A stretch of DNA of 64,000 bases from Gammaproteobacteria bacterium (GTDB taxonomy: Bacteria; Pseudomonadota; Gammaproteobacteria; Burkholderiales; Nitrosomonadaceae), in assembly GCA_015709615.1 (NCBI GenBank), contig CP054179.1, forward strand, positions 1,550,001 through 1,614,000, read 5' to 3'. A program made the position numbers and the translations under genes. The notes beneath the pieces were generated by a model that worked only from the letters and a program-made list of their open reading frames with translations, did no database searches and was not told the origin of the DNA. Each line of letters begins with the position of its first letter. Position 1 is the stretch's first letter. Of this stretch, positions 33,930-41,916 are shown one piece after another.

Positions 33930-34616
33930 ATGATTACAATAATACGGAACATGGTAAAAAAGATCATATTGGCTATATTGCCGGATTCCGAGCGACTTAG
34001 GTCACTGGCTTACAGACCAAAGCTTGAGACATGGCGTAAACAACATGCCGGGAGTTACCCGATATTCAACTCAAGGTATGCAATTTATGATTATATAAAT
34101 AATGAGATCTTCTGTGGTAGGCCAATACAGTATTTAGAATTCGGTGTTTACAAAGGCGACACCATAAAGTATTTCTCAAACCTTAATTCTAATCCCGACT
34201 CACGATTCGTTGGATTTGATACCTTCACTGGATTACCGGAGGACTGGATAGAATTGACCAGAACGGTTAAAAGGTCAACATTTGATACGAATGGAGAGCC
34301 ACCACAGTTGCACGATGTGCGCATATCTTTTGTTAAAGGGCTGTTTCAAGATACGCTCCCAGGATTCCTCGAAGCATATAGCTCTAAAGAACAGTTAGTC
34401 ATTCATAACGATTCCGACTTGTATTCCTCAACTTTATATATGTTAACTCGTGCAAACAACATTATAAAACCCGGCACTATTATCATATTCGATGAGTTTT
34501 ACAGCGTAATGCATGAGTTTAGAGCATTGGAAGATTACTGCGCCGCCTATATGCGTAATTATTCTGTTATTGCTGCAACACGGAATCACTTAGAGATTGC
34601 TATTAGGATGCAGTGA
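33930..34616 (+). CDS. TylF-like SAM-dependent O-methyltransferase
   Basis: A 228-residue class I methyltransferase resembling the TylF/macrocin O-methyltransferase group. The SAM-binding block is IQYLEFGVYKGDTIKYF; FVGFDTFTGLPEDW, FVKGLFQDTLPGFLE and IHNDSDLYSSTLYML give the metal- and substrate-binding acidic residues, and IIIFDEFY is the later strand. It is AT-rich, isolated from any glycan or polyketide genes and flanked by IS debris, so it looks horizontally acquired. A sugar or lipid substrate is only a guess. An AAGGAG ribosome site precedes the ATG. Confidence 0.8.
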   Translation: MITIIRNMVKKIILAILPDSERLRSLAYRPKLETWRKQHAGSYPIFNSRYAIYDYINNEIFCGRPIQYLEFGVYKGDTIKYFSNLNSNPDSRFVGFDTFTGLPEDWIELTRTVKRSTFDTNGEPPQLHDVRISFVKGLFQDTLPGFLEAYSSKEQLVIHNDSDLYSSTLYMLTRANNIIKPGTIIIFDEFYSVMHEFRALEDYCAAYMRNYSVIAATRNHLEIAIRMQ

Positions 34617-34696
34617 GTATCGCGGATGAATTGCACCGGCTCGAGCTGTCCCAAAGTTAAATTATCTTCGACAAGGCCGGAGGCTTATCGCTAGAG

Positions 34697-34710
34697 CCCC
34701 TTTAAAGGGG
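34697..34710. other. Perfect 14-bp palindrome CCCCTTTAAAGGGG
   Basis: It lies 80 bases after the methyltransferase gene. It is too short and lacks a loop and T-run, so a terminator is unlikely; a protein-binding site or chance is possible. Confidence 0.3.
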
Positions 34711-34764
34711 GGTGTAAATAATTGTAAATGGTTATATGGCAGGAAACTGCTAATATAAAAATGA

Positions 34765-35635
34765 TGTAAGAAATCTCAGGGTTGTTTACAGAGAGGTTGA
34801 TTGAAATAAGCGAAGAGTATTTCATAAGGGGTAGCATTATTCAAACTCTTATGAGGCTTAACGGTATTGTAGAAGTTAATGAAACGGAGAAGCTGAATGC
34901 GTCGATCGGCGCTGTCTTTAAAGTGAATCTTACTGTGCCACATGTCCATCAGGGTACGGATGACCCGCTCAGCTTTGCCGTTGGTTTGAGGACGATTGAC
35001 ACGAGTAAACTTCTGACCGATACCGTGTTGCCTGCAAGCTTTGACAAAAGCATGATCGTCAGTTCCTTTAAATTCCGTGCCGTTATCGGAATAAGTGCAA
35101 TCGATTTGATAAGGACATTGGGCAACAGTAGCGATGAGAAAGCAAGCGGCGCTGTATTGAGTATTATCGGGGAAGATATCGGCATACAATTCCCTGGAGA
35201 AATCATCGATGGCCACAAACAGGTACTCGCGAGGTTTATTGGCAGACTGTCCTTTCAATAATGGAAGCCGCTTGGTATCGAGGTGAACGAGCTCGCCCGG
35301 ATAAGATTTGTTATAGCGCTTCGCTTCACGCTTGAGACGTTCCTGGATGGTTTGCTCTACTTTAGCCAAACGTTTGAGGCCATACTGCAGTGTCTTGAAG
35401 CGCTGATTGGTACTGCTACGCGGAGTAAATTCCTGGAGTCTGGCTCGTTTCAGTACGTCATAAATCGTTGGCCGGCTGACGTGAAAGTATTCTGCCAGCT
35501 GAACTACCTTCCACAGCCGGGTTTGATACAGCCGCCAGATTTCCTGACGATCCAATAATGTTAAGCGAGTGCGTTTGTGTATGTTCATCTACAGTATTCT
35601 CCTGAATACTGTAAACAACGCTAGAAATTCTTACA
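34765..35635 (-). mobile_element. IS481-family insertion sequence, intact (871 bp)
   Basis: The terminal repeats begin TGTAAGAAATCTCAGGGTTG (left) and, inverted, TGTAAGAATTTCTAGCGTTG (right), about 27 bp with roughly five mismatches, with TG...CA ends. A single complete transposase gene fills the element. I could not find a convincing target duplication. Two relics of the same element occur at 9670 and 32981. Confidence 0.92.
34776..35588 (-). CDS. IS481-family transposase
   Basis: A 270-residue DDE transposase. The N-terminal helix-turn-helix (LLDRQEIWRLYQTRLWKVVQ, FHVSRPTIYDVLKRARL) precedes the rve core with catalytic residues in LVHLDTKRLPLL (D), CTYSDNGTEFKG (D) and TNGKAERVIRTLMD (E). 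The gene is complete and uninterrupted, so it could mobilise the nearby relics. Confidence 0.94.
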   Translation of the reverse strand: MNIHKRTRLTLLDRQEIWRLYQTRLWKVVQLAEYFHVSRPTIYDVLKRARLQEFTPRSSTNQRFKTLQYGLKRLAKVEQTIQERLKREAKRYNKSYPGELVHLDTKRLPLLKGQSANKPREYLFVAIDDFSRELYADIFPDNTQYSAACFLIATVAQCPYQIDCTYSDNGTEFKGTDDHAFVKACRQHGIGQKFTRVNRPQTNGKAERVIRTLMDMWHSKIHFKDSADRRIQLLRFINFYNTVKPHKSLNNATPYEILFAYFNQPLCKQP

Positions 35636-35698
35636 ATTAATCCTTTAAAAGTTTTCTAAGAGACCTGATTATAGGTTTTTTAATCGGTCTCGAAAAGA

Positions 35699-36874
35699 CT
35701 ACTCTGGCAACTCATTCTCCACCAGCTTCACCCAATACGCCGCACCCAGCGGCAGAATGTCATCATTAAAATCGTAGTTCGGATTATGCAGCAAGCAATT
35801 GCCTTGCGAGCTGCCGTTGCCGATCCAGATGTAGCAGCCGGGTTTTTGTTGCAGCATGAAGGCAAAGTCTTCGGCACCCATGCTGGGAGTTGGTGCGGTG
35901 TCGACGCATGGCTCACCGGCAACGGCGATGGCGGCGCGGATGGCGCTGGCGGTTTCATCCGGGCTGTTGTCAGTAACTGGGTAACCAGGGTTTTCGGGGT
36001 TAAACAGGATGTCGGTGCGAATTCCAAAACCCTGCGCGACACTTTGCGCCAGTTGACGGATGCCTTGTTCCAGTTGCTCGCGCACGGCATTTTTGAAGCT
36101 GCGGAAGGTGCCGCGAATGACAGCGGCATCCGGCAGCGCGTTCCAAGTGTTGCCGCCGTGTATTTGCGTGACGCTGACCACCGCGGAATCGGCGGGATCG
36201 ATCCGTCGGCTGACGATGGTTTGCAGTTGCGTGACCAGGTGCGCCGCTGCCACCAGCACATCGTTACCGAGATGCGGCATGGCCGCGTGGGTGGCTTGAC
36301 CTTTTAAGGTGATTTCAAAGCAGTCGAACGATGCCATCATCGGACCGGTTTTGACGGCGAAATGCCCCACCGGTGCATCCGGGAAGTTATGCATGCCGAA
36401 CACCCGCTGCGCCGGGAATTGCTCGAACAAGCCTTCGTCGATCATTTGCAACGCCCCGGCACGGCATTCTTCCGCCGGTTGGAAAATAAAATACACGGTG
36501 CCGTCGAAGCGACCATGCTTGGTCAGGTAACTCGCTGCACCGAGCAGCATGGCACAGTGCCCGTCGTGGCCGCAGGCGTGCATTTTTCCGCTGTGGCAGG
36601 AAGCGTGATCGAAGCGGTTTTGTTCCTGGATATAAAGCGCATCCATATCGGCGCGCAGCGCAATGCTGTTACGGCTGTTGCCACGGCGCAGCACGCCGAC
36701 GATGCCGGTTTTCGCCAGCCCTTGATGCACTTCGATCCCGGCTTGTTGCAGAAGATCGGCAATCAATTGGGCCGTTGCGGTTTCTTCAAACGCCGTTTCC
36801 GGATGCTGGTGGATGTGTCTGCGCCAGCGTTGCATGTCGGCATGCAGCGCCAGAATTTCCGGAGCAATGTTCAT
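35699..36874 (-). CDS. M20-family amidohydrolase (N-acyl amino acid hydrolase type)
   Basis: A 391-residue M20D metallopeptidase-like amidohydrolase, the group that includes hippurate hydrolase and IAA-amino-acid hydrolases. Metal-binding segments are ALRADMDALYIQEQ, MHACGHDGHCAMLLG, QPAEECRAGALQMIDEG, and SMGAEDFAFMLQQKPGCYIW near the C-terminus. It removes acyl groups from amino acids or short peptides; the exact substrate cannot be read from the sequence. It is complete and stands between an IS element and degP. Confidence 0.92.
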   Translation of the reverse strand: MNIAPEILALHADMQRWRRHIHQHPETAFEETATAQLIADLLQQAGIEVHQGLAKTGIVGVLRRGNSRNSIALRADMDALYIQEQNRFDHASCHSGKMHACGHDGHCAMLLGAASYLTKHGRFDGTVYFIFQPAEECRAGALQMIDEGLFEQFPAQRVFGMHNFPDAPVGHFAVKTGPMMASFDCFEITLKGQATHAAMPHLGNDVLVAAAHLVTQLQTIVSRRIDPADSAVVSVTQIHGGNTWNALPDAAVIRGTFRSFKNAVREQLEQGIRQLAQSVAQGFGIRTDILFNPENPGYPVTDNSPDETASAIRAAIAVAGEPCVDTAPTPSMGAEDFAFMLQQKPGCYIWIGNGSSQGNCLLHNPNYDFNDDILPLGAAYWVKLVENELPE

Positions 36875-36957
36875 AGTCGATTAAGAGAAATTTGTAGTCA
36901 TTCTTTGGCCGTAACACGTGGGCTACAGCCAAAGAACTTTGTGGTAGCTTGTGCAAA

Positions 36958-38445
36958 TCAGCGCCAGCTTAGCACCACATAGCGCGACACGTCGTCATCC
37001 CGCACCAACAGGAGCACCTTATTGTTGGCGCTGTTTTTCACCGCCTGATCGAACTCCGCAGCGGTATTGACCGCTTTGCGGTTCACTTCCAGAATCACGC
37101 TGCCGCGGCTGATGCTGGCCATCATTGCGACCGATCCGGGCGCCACTTCGGTAACAACCACGCCTTTTCCGGCTTTGATGTCCAGTTGCTTCGCCAGATC
37201 GGCGGTGATCGTTTGTACCGCGAGGCCCAACTTCTCGCTGGCTTGCGATGATTCTTGCGCGGCCAGTTTATTGTCGGTCATCTTATCAATCTTTACGGTA
37301 ATGCTGCGTTGCTTGCCGTCGCGGACGATGTCGAACTCCACTTTACTGCCCGGTTGCTCCAGCGCGACTTGATTGCGGAAATCGCCCACTTCGCTCACTG
37401 GCCGCCCCTGAAAGTTGACGATGACATCCCCGGCTTTGAGCCCCGCTTTGTCAGCCGGCGAGTTTTTCGTCACCTGAGCAATCAGAATGCCTTTCTCGTT
37501 CTTCAATTCGAACGATTTGGCCAAGTCGGCGGTCAGCGGCTGAATCATGATGCCAAGATAACCGCGCACCACTTCACCCTTTTCGATCAATTGATTGGCA
37601 ATGCGTTGTACCAGATTGATCGGAATGGCAAAGCCGATGCCCATGTAACCGCCACTGCGGCTGAAAATGGCGGTATTCATGCCGATCACTTCGCCGTCCA
37701 GATTCACCAGCGGCCCGCCGGAATTGCCGGGATTGATCGCAGCGTCGGTTTGGATGAAATCTTCATAATCGTTAATACCCAGCGAAGTCCTGCCTTTCGC
37801 GCTCACCACACCGACCGTCAGAGTGTGGCTCAATCCGAAGGGATTGCCGATGGCGACCACCCATTCGCCGACTTCCAACTGGGAATAATCGCCGATTTGC
37901 ACTGCAGGCAGACCGCTGGCTTCGATTTCGATCACGGCGATATCCGACTTGGGATCGGTTCCTTTGATTTTGGCTTCAAACTCACGGCCGTCGAGAAACT
38001 TGACGCTGATTTTATCGTTCCCTTCGACCACATGATTATTGGTCAGAATGTAGGTTTTGTTATTATTGGCGGCAAAAACGAAGCCGGAACCTTGCCCGAC
38101 AACCGAGCGTTGCTTGCCCTGCTGTTGTTTCTTCCCTGGCGCATTAAAGCGGGGAGAATCAGGTAAACGATCGCCAAAGAAGCGCCGGAGAAAATCATCG
38201 CCGAACGGAAAGTTATCGCCATCCCCGTTACCAAACGGAAAACCGAACGGCGACATTTGCGCCGCCTCGGCTTCCCGTTCAACCTGGATCAACACCACCG
38301 ATGGCGAAACCTTGCGCGCCACTTCGGCAAACGCTTTGCTGGTCTGACGCAGACTTTCCACACCATTGCCCTGCTGCGCGAATAAATCAACCGGTAGCAG
38401 CAACGCTAACATACTAAGAATAAATAAATTTCGATATGCAAACAT
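36958..38445 (-). CDS. degP: DegP/MucD-type periplasmic serine protease (Do family)
   Basis: A 495-residue envelope quality-control protease. A signal peptide (MFAYRNLFILSMLALLLPV) leads to the trypsin-like domain with triad segments ILTNNHVVEG (H), DPKSDIAVIEI (D) and AINPGNSGGPLVN (S), then two PDZ domains (GYLGIMIQPLTADLAKSFEL; GLAVQTITADLAKQLDIK). The LA loop holds a G/D/F-rich low-complexity stretch (SPFGFPFGNGDGDNFPFG). ATG 38445 has a GAGGAG site; the upstream extension lacks one. Confidence 0.95.
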   Translation of the reverse strand: MFAYRNLFILSMLALLLPVDLFAQQGNGVESLRQTSKAFAEVARKVSPSVVLIQVEREAEAAQMSPFGFPFGNGDGDNFPFGDDFLRRFFGDRLPDSPRFNAPGKKQQQGKQRSVVGQGSGFVFAANNNKTYILTNNHVVEGNDKISVKFLDGREFEAKIKGTDPKSDIAVIEIEASGLPAVQIGDYSQLEVGEWVVAIGNPFGLSHTLTVGVVSAKGRTSLGINDYEDFIQTDAAINPGNSGGPLVNLDGEVIGMNTAIFSRSGGYMGIGFAIPINLVQRIANQLIEKGEVVRGYLGIMIQPLTADLAKSFELKNEKGILIAQVTKNSPADKAGLKAGDVIVNFQGRPVSEVGDFRNQVALEQPGSKVEFDIVRDGKQRSITVKIDKMTDNKLAAQESSQASEKLGLAVQTITADLAKQLDIKAGKGVVVTEVAPGSVAMMASISRGSVILEVNRKAVNTAAEFDQAVKNSANNKVLLLVRDDDVSRYVVLSWR

Positions 38446-38589
38446 GATTCGCTCCTCTGATCGACAAAATACAACAGCAGTGTTTGATAGATTGGGCCAG
38501 CTATAGTTTAGGGCTCTCAACGCAAATTACAAGTAACCCTCGTGCCATGATCAAATCTGATAGTATTTTTTATTTCGGAATGAAATTCT

Positions 38590-39372
38590 ATGATGATCGT
38601 TATTTCACCGGCCAAAACGCTGGATTTTGAAACACCACCCGGCACACAGGAACATACCCAACCGGGTTTTCTCGACGACTCCGCGGAGCTTATCGATACC
38701 CTCAGAAAACTGGAACCCGACCAAATCGGCGCATTGATGTCGATCAGCCCCAAACTGGCCGTGTTGAACTCCAATCGCTATTTTTCCTGGCAGCGGCCGT
38801 TCACCCTGAAAAATGCCAAGCAAGCGATATTTGCTTTCAAAGGCGATGTTTACACCGGTTTGGATGCGGCAACCATGACCACGGCAGAGCTGGCTTTTGC
38901 ACAGCAACATTTGCGCATGCTGTCCGGCTTGTACGGCGTGTTGCGTCCGTTGGATCTGATGCAGCCGTACCGGCTGGAAATGGGTACGCAACTCAAGAAT
39001 CCGCGCGGCAATAACTTGTACGAATTCTGGGGAGACAAAATCACCCTCGCCCTCAATCAGGATTTGGCAGAACAACACGACACCACCTTGATCAATCTCG
39101 CTTCCAACGAATACTTCCAGTCCATCCAACCCAGCAAGCTCACCGCGCGCATTATCACCCCTGTTTTCAAGGATCAGAAAAACGGTGTTTACAAAATTAT
39201 CAGCTTCTTCGCCAAGAAAGCGCGCGGTATGATGAGCCGATACATTATCCGGAACAAACTCACGGAGCCTGACGCCATTAAAAACTTCGATGTAGCGGGC
39301 TATCGGTTCAGTAAAGCGGATAGCTCTCAGGATGAATGGATTTTTACTCGCGCTGAATCCAAGTCCGCATAA
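38590..39372 (+). CDS. yaaA: Peroxide stress protein YaaA (DUF328)
   Basis: A 260-residue YaaA-family protein that limits free iron and oxidative DNA damage during peroxide stress. Family blocks are MIVISPAKTLDFE, MSISPKLAVLNSNRY, FKGDVYTGLDAATM, LSGLYGVLRPLDLMQPYRLE and FFAKKARGMMSRYIIRN. The length is normal. It diverges from degP across a 144-base gap that must hold both promoters. Confidence 0.96.
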   Translation: MMIVISPAKTLDFETPPGTQEHTQPGFLDDSAELIDTLRKLEPDQIGALMSISPKLAVLNSNRYFSWQRPFTLKNAKQAIFAFKGDVYTGLDAATMTTAELAFAQQHLRMLSGLYGVLRPLDLMQPYRLEMGTQLKNPRGNNLYEFWGDKITLALNQDLAEQHDTTLINLASNEYFQSIQPSKLTARIITPVFKDQKNGVYKIISFFAKKARGMMSRYIIRNKLTEPDAIKNFDVAGYRFSKADSSQDEWIFTRAESKSA

Positions 39373-39413
39373 CCCGCACCGATGATTTTTAACTTCCCGG
39401 CAAGATTCAATCG

Positions 39414-39794
39414 ATGCACATGAATAAACCCGCAGAACTGGCAAAAAACTACGTTACGTTATCCAACAATCACGACCTCGCGCTGATTAAACCATTGTTC
39501 GCGGTTGATGCTACCTATTACTCCGCTTATTTTGGTGAATATAAAGGCAGTGACGCCATTCATACGATGATGATCAGCTTCTTCGAGCGTTTTCCCGATG
39601 CCCATTGGGATGTAGCAGAGTATCTCGACATTGGCAATGAGGGTGCGGAGTTTGCATTCACAATGACCGGCACCGATGCTTCCTCCAACGAGCACGTCGA
39701 ACGACGAGGGTTAGAACGCATTTATTTCACACCGGCAGGATTGATCAGACATATCGCCGTCTACAAACCGGACGATTTTCCCAGAATTGACTGA
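39414..39794 (+). CDS. SnoaL/NTF2-like protein
   Basis: A 126-residue (or 124 from the second ATG) single-domain protein with the NTF2-like cone fold pattern: AELAKNYVTLSNNHDLALIK, FGEYKGSDAIHTMMISFFER and GLERIYFTPAGLIRHIAVYK. Such proteins may be small hydrolases, isomerases or non-enzymatic ligand binders; the function cannot be assigned. It lies 41 bases after yaaA, possibly on the same transcript. Confidence 0.75.
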   Translation: MHMNKPAELAKNYVTLSNNHDLALIKPLFAVDATYYSAYFGEYKGSDAIHTMMISFFERFPDAHWDVAEYLDIGNEGAEFAFTMTGTDASSNEHVERRGLERIYFTPAGLIRHIAVYKPDDFPRID

Positions 39795-39881
39795 CTTCTT
39801 ATTACCGAAAGCATTGTTTAAATTCGCGGATAACGCTATCCTCATAGGTTATATCAATTTTTTTATCCAAATAAAATCACA

Positions 39882-40541
39882 ATGACACAAGACGAACAAA
39901 AACGCGCAGTTGCAGCGGCTGCGATCGAGCATATTCCGGTTGGTTGTATCGTAGGGGTAGGTACAGGTTCTACGGCTAATTACTTTATCGATGAATTAGC
40001 CAAAATCAAAAATAAAATCGAGGGCGCAGTCGCCAGCTCAGATGCAACGGCGCAGCGCCTTAAAGGTCATGGTATCGAAGTACTCGATCTGAATAACGTC
40101 ATCGACCTTCCTGTGTACGTCGACGGTGCGGACGAAATCACCGAGCATTTGCATATGATCAAAGGCGGCGGCGGTGCGTTGACCCGGGAAAAAATCGTCG
40201 CAGCGGTGGCGCGGAAGTTTATCTGTATTACCGATCAGAGCAAACTGGTGAATATTCTTGGCAACTTCCCGCTGCCTGTTGAGGTCATACCGATGGCGCG
40301 CAGTTATGTCGCGCGCGAGATTGTGCAATTGGGCGGACATCCAGCATTACGCCAGGGCTTCACCACCGACAACGGCAACGTCATTCTGGATGTACATGGT
40401 CTGCAAATCATGAATCCGGTGGAACTAGAAGCAAAACTTAACCAGATTACCGGCGTTGTCACCAACGGCCTTTTTGCCCGGCGCCCGGCGAATACGCTAT
40501 TATTGGGAACCGATAACGGTGTACGGACAATTACTGTTTGA
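39882..40541 (+). CDS. rpiA: Ribose-5-phosphate isomerase A
   Basis: RpiA interconverts ribose 5-phosphate and ribulose 5-phosphate in the pentose phosphate pathway and Calvin cycle. The 219-residue protein has GVGTGSTANYFIDEL (phosphate loop), VASSDATAQRLKGHG, YVDGADEITEHLHMIKGGGG (catalytic D and E, with K) and TREKIVAAVARKFICI. It is complete. In an autotroph this step also feeds ribulose bisphosphate regeneration. Confidence 0.97.
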   Translation: MTQDEQKRAVAAAAIEHIPVGCIVGVGTGSTANYFIDELAKIKNKIEGAVASSDATAQRLKGHGIEVLDLNNVIDLPVYVDGADEITEHLHMIKGGGGALTREKIVAAVARKFICITDQSKLVNILGNFPLPVEVIPMARSYVAREIVQLGGHPALRQGFTTDNGNVILDVHGLQIMNPVELEAKLNQITGVVTNGLFARRPANTLLLGTDNGVRTITV

Positions 40542-40610
40542 TTAACAATATCAATTCTAAGCAATTAACACTATAAAGTTACAAGCTTCGAAACCCTCAA
40601 AAGGCAATCC

Positions 40611-41318
40611 ATGGCAAATAAAGAACATATTTCCAAGCAGTTCGATGCTGATCTTGAAGAGGTACGCACGCGTGTTTTGCAAATGGGCGGCTTTGTTGAA
40701 GAACAAATCGAGAATGCGATCGATGCGCTGACGAGTGGTAACGAAGAGTTGATCGATCAGGTTATTACCCGCGATCACCGTGTCAACGCAATGGAAGTTT
40801 CGATTGATGAGATCTGCAATCAGATCATTGCGCGCAGACAGCCGACGGCAAGCGATTTGCGCATGATCATGATGGTGATTAAAACAATCACGGATCTGGA
40901 ACGCATTGGCGACGAAGCCGCAAAAATTGCCCGCATGGCAAAATTGATCTACTCATCAGATCGTATGCACATTCCACGCTTTAACGAGGTCAAGCATGTT
41001 GCCAGTATCGCCATGGACATGTTGCATAAGGCACTCGATTCCTTCGCCCGCTTGGACTTGAATGCAGCTGCGCAAATTGTCCGGCAGGATGAATTTGTCG
41101 ACGAAGAATTCCGTTCCATCTTGCGCCAGTTGATTACTTTCATGATGGAAGATCCAAGAAAAATCTCCACTTGCCTGGAAATCGTATTTATCGCCAAAGC
41201 CATTGAACGCATCGGCGATCACGCCAAAAATATGTCCGAATACGTCGTTTATATGGTAAAAGGCAAGGATGTGCGCCACGTAACAGCCGATCAGATTGAA
41301 CAGGAAATCAAGGAATAA
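40611..41318 (+). CDS. phoU: Phosphate-signalling regulator PhoU
   Basis: PhoU connects the Pst phosphate transporter with PhoR and restrains the Pho regulon. The 235-residue all-helical protein has the two PhoU repeats (HISKQFDADLEEVRTRVLQM and the matching DMLHKALDSFARLDLNAA) with E/D-x-x-x-D metal-site motifs (TDLERIGDEAAKIARM, KAIERIGDHAKNMSEY). No pst genes are adjacent. It is 69 bases downstream of rpiA. Confidence 0.96.
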   Translation: MANKEHISKQFDADLEEVRTRVLQMGGFVEEQIENAIDALTSGNEELIDQVITRDHRVNAMEVSIDEICNQIIARRQPTASDLRMIMMVIKTITDLERIGDEAAKIARMAKLIYSSDRMHIPRFNEVKHVASIAMDMLHKALDSFARLDLNAAAQIVRQDEFVDEEFRSILRQLITFMMEDPRKISTCLEIVFIAKAIERIGDHAKNMSEYVVYMVKGKDVRHVTADQIEQEIKE

Positions 41319-41339
41319 GCAAGGCATGCAATAAACAAA

Positions 41340-41360
41340 CCTCGTGGTAAAACCACGGGG
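41340..41360. terminator. Hairpin between convergent phoU and pilE
   Basis: CCTCGTGGT and ACCACGGGG form a 9-bp stem (one G-U) around AAA, 22 bases after phoU. The T-run is poor on both strands, so termination may be weak or Rho-dependent. Confidence 0.5.
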
Positions 41361-41402
41361 AACAGCATGTTTAAATAAATTTTAAGTCTTACCGAATTGG
41401 AA

Positions 41403-41864
41403 TCAACGATTCCAGCAATCTGCGATACTCCCACCCGCACCTTGGGCTCCTGTATTACTCAAAGTTAGTGTGCCGCATATATCACCGGCCATTGAACCAA
41501 CCGGAACAGCTTGTAATATAAAAGTATTATCTGCTACTGCTTGAAGCGAGATATTATATTGTGCTGTACCGCTTCTCGGCGATTGCGTGACCGGTAATGT
41601 AACCGCTATATCATCTCCGCCGGTATTAGCTATACCATTGGCACCTACCTTCGCATCATATTGATTGTTCTGGGAATAAAAGCGCTCCATGAATTGCGCA
41701 TTCTCATAGAGTAATGACTTTGCAACGGTACGGTTAGATTGTCTCACGTAGTTCTGGTAAGACGGAAACGCGATTGAAGCGAGAATGCCAAGAATGGCAA
41801 CCGTTATCATAAGCTCAATCAAAGTAAGGCCGGCAGCCTTAAATGAAAAGGAAGTTGAATTCAT
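41403..41864 (-). CDS. pilE: Type IV pilin PilE-like minor pilin
   Basis: A 153-residue type IV pilin. A short leader precedes the prepilin site and N-terminal helix (AAGLTLIELMITVAILGILA, with E5), then a C-terminal globular domain with two cysteines (GDICGTL and IADCWNR) that could form the D-loop disulphide. The residue before the mature N-terminus appears to be G in AAG-LTLIE. ATG 41864 has an AGGA site. It closes the minor-pilin operon transcribed leftward. Confidence 0.92.
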   Translation of the reverse strand: MNSTSFSFKAAGLTLIELMITVAILGILASIAFPSYQNYVRQSNRTVAKSLLYENAQFMERFYSQNNQYDAKVGANGIANTGGDDIAVTLPVTQSPRSGTAQYNISLQAVADNTFILQAVPVGSMAGDICGTLTLSNTGAQGAGGSIADCWNR

Positions 41865-41916
41865 AGTCCTTTTGATCTCCTGCAATCTAATTTTCATTAT
41901 ACTCATTGAATTTACT

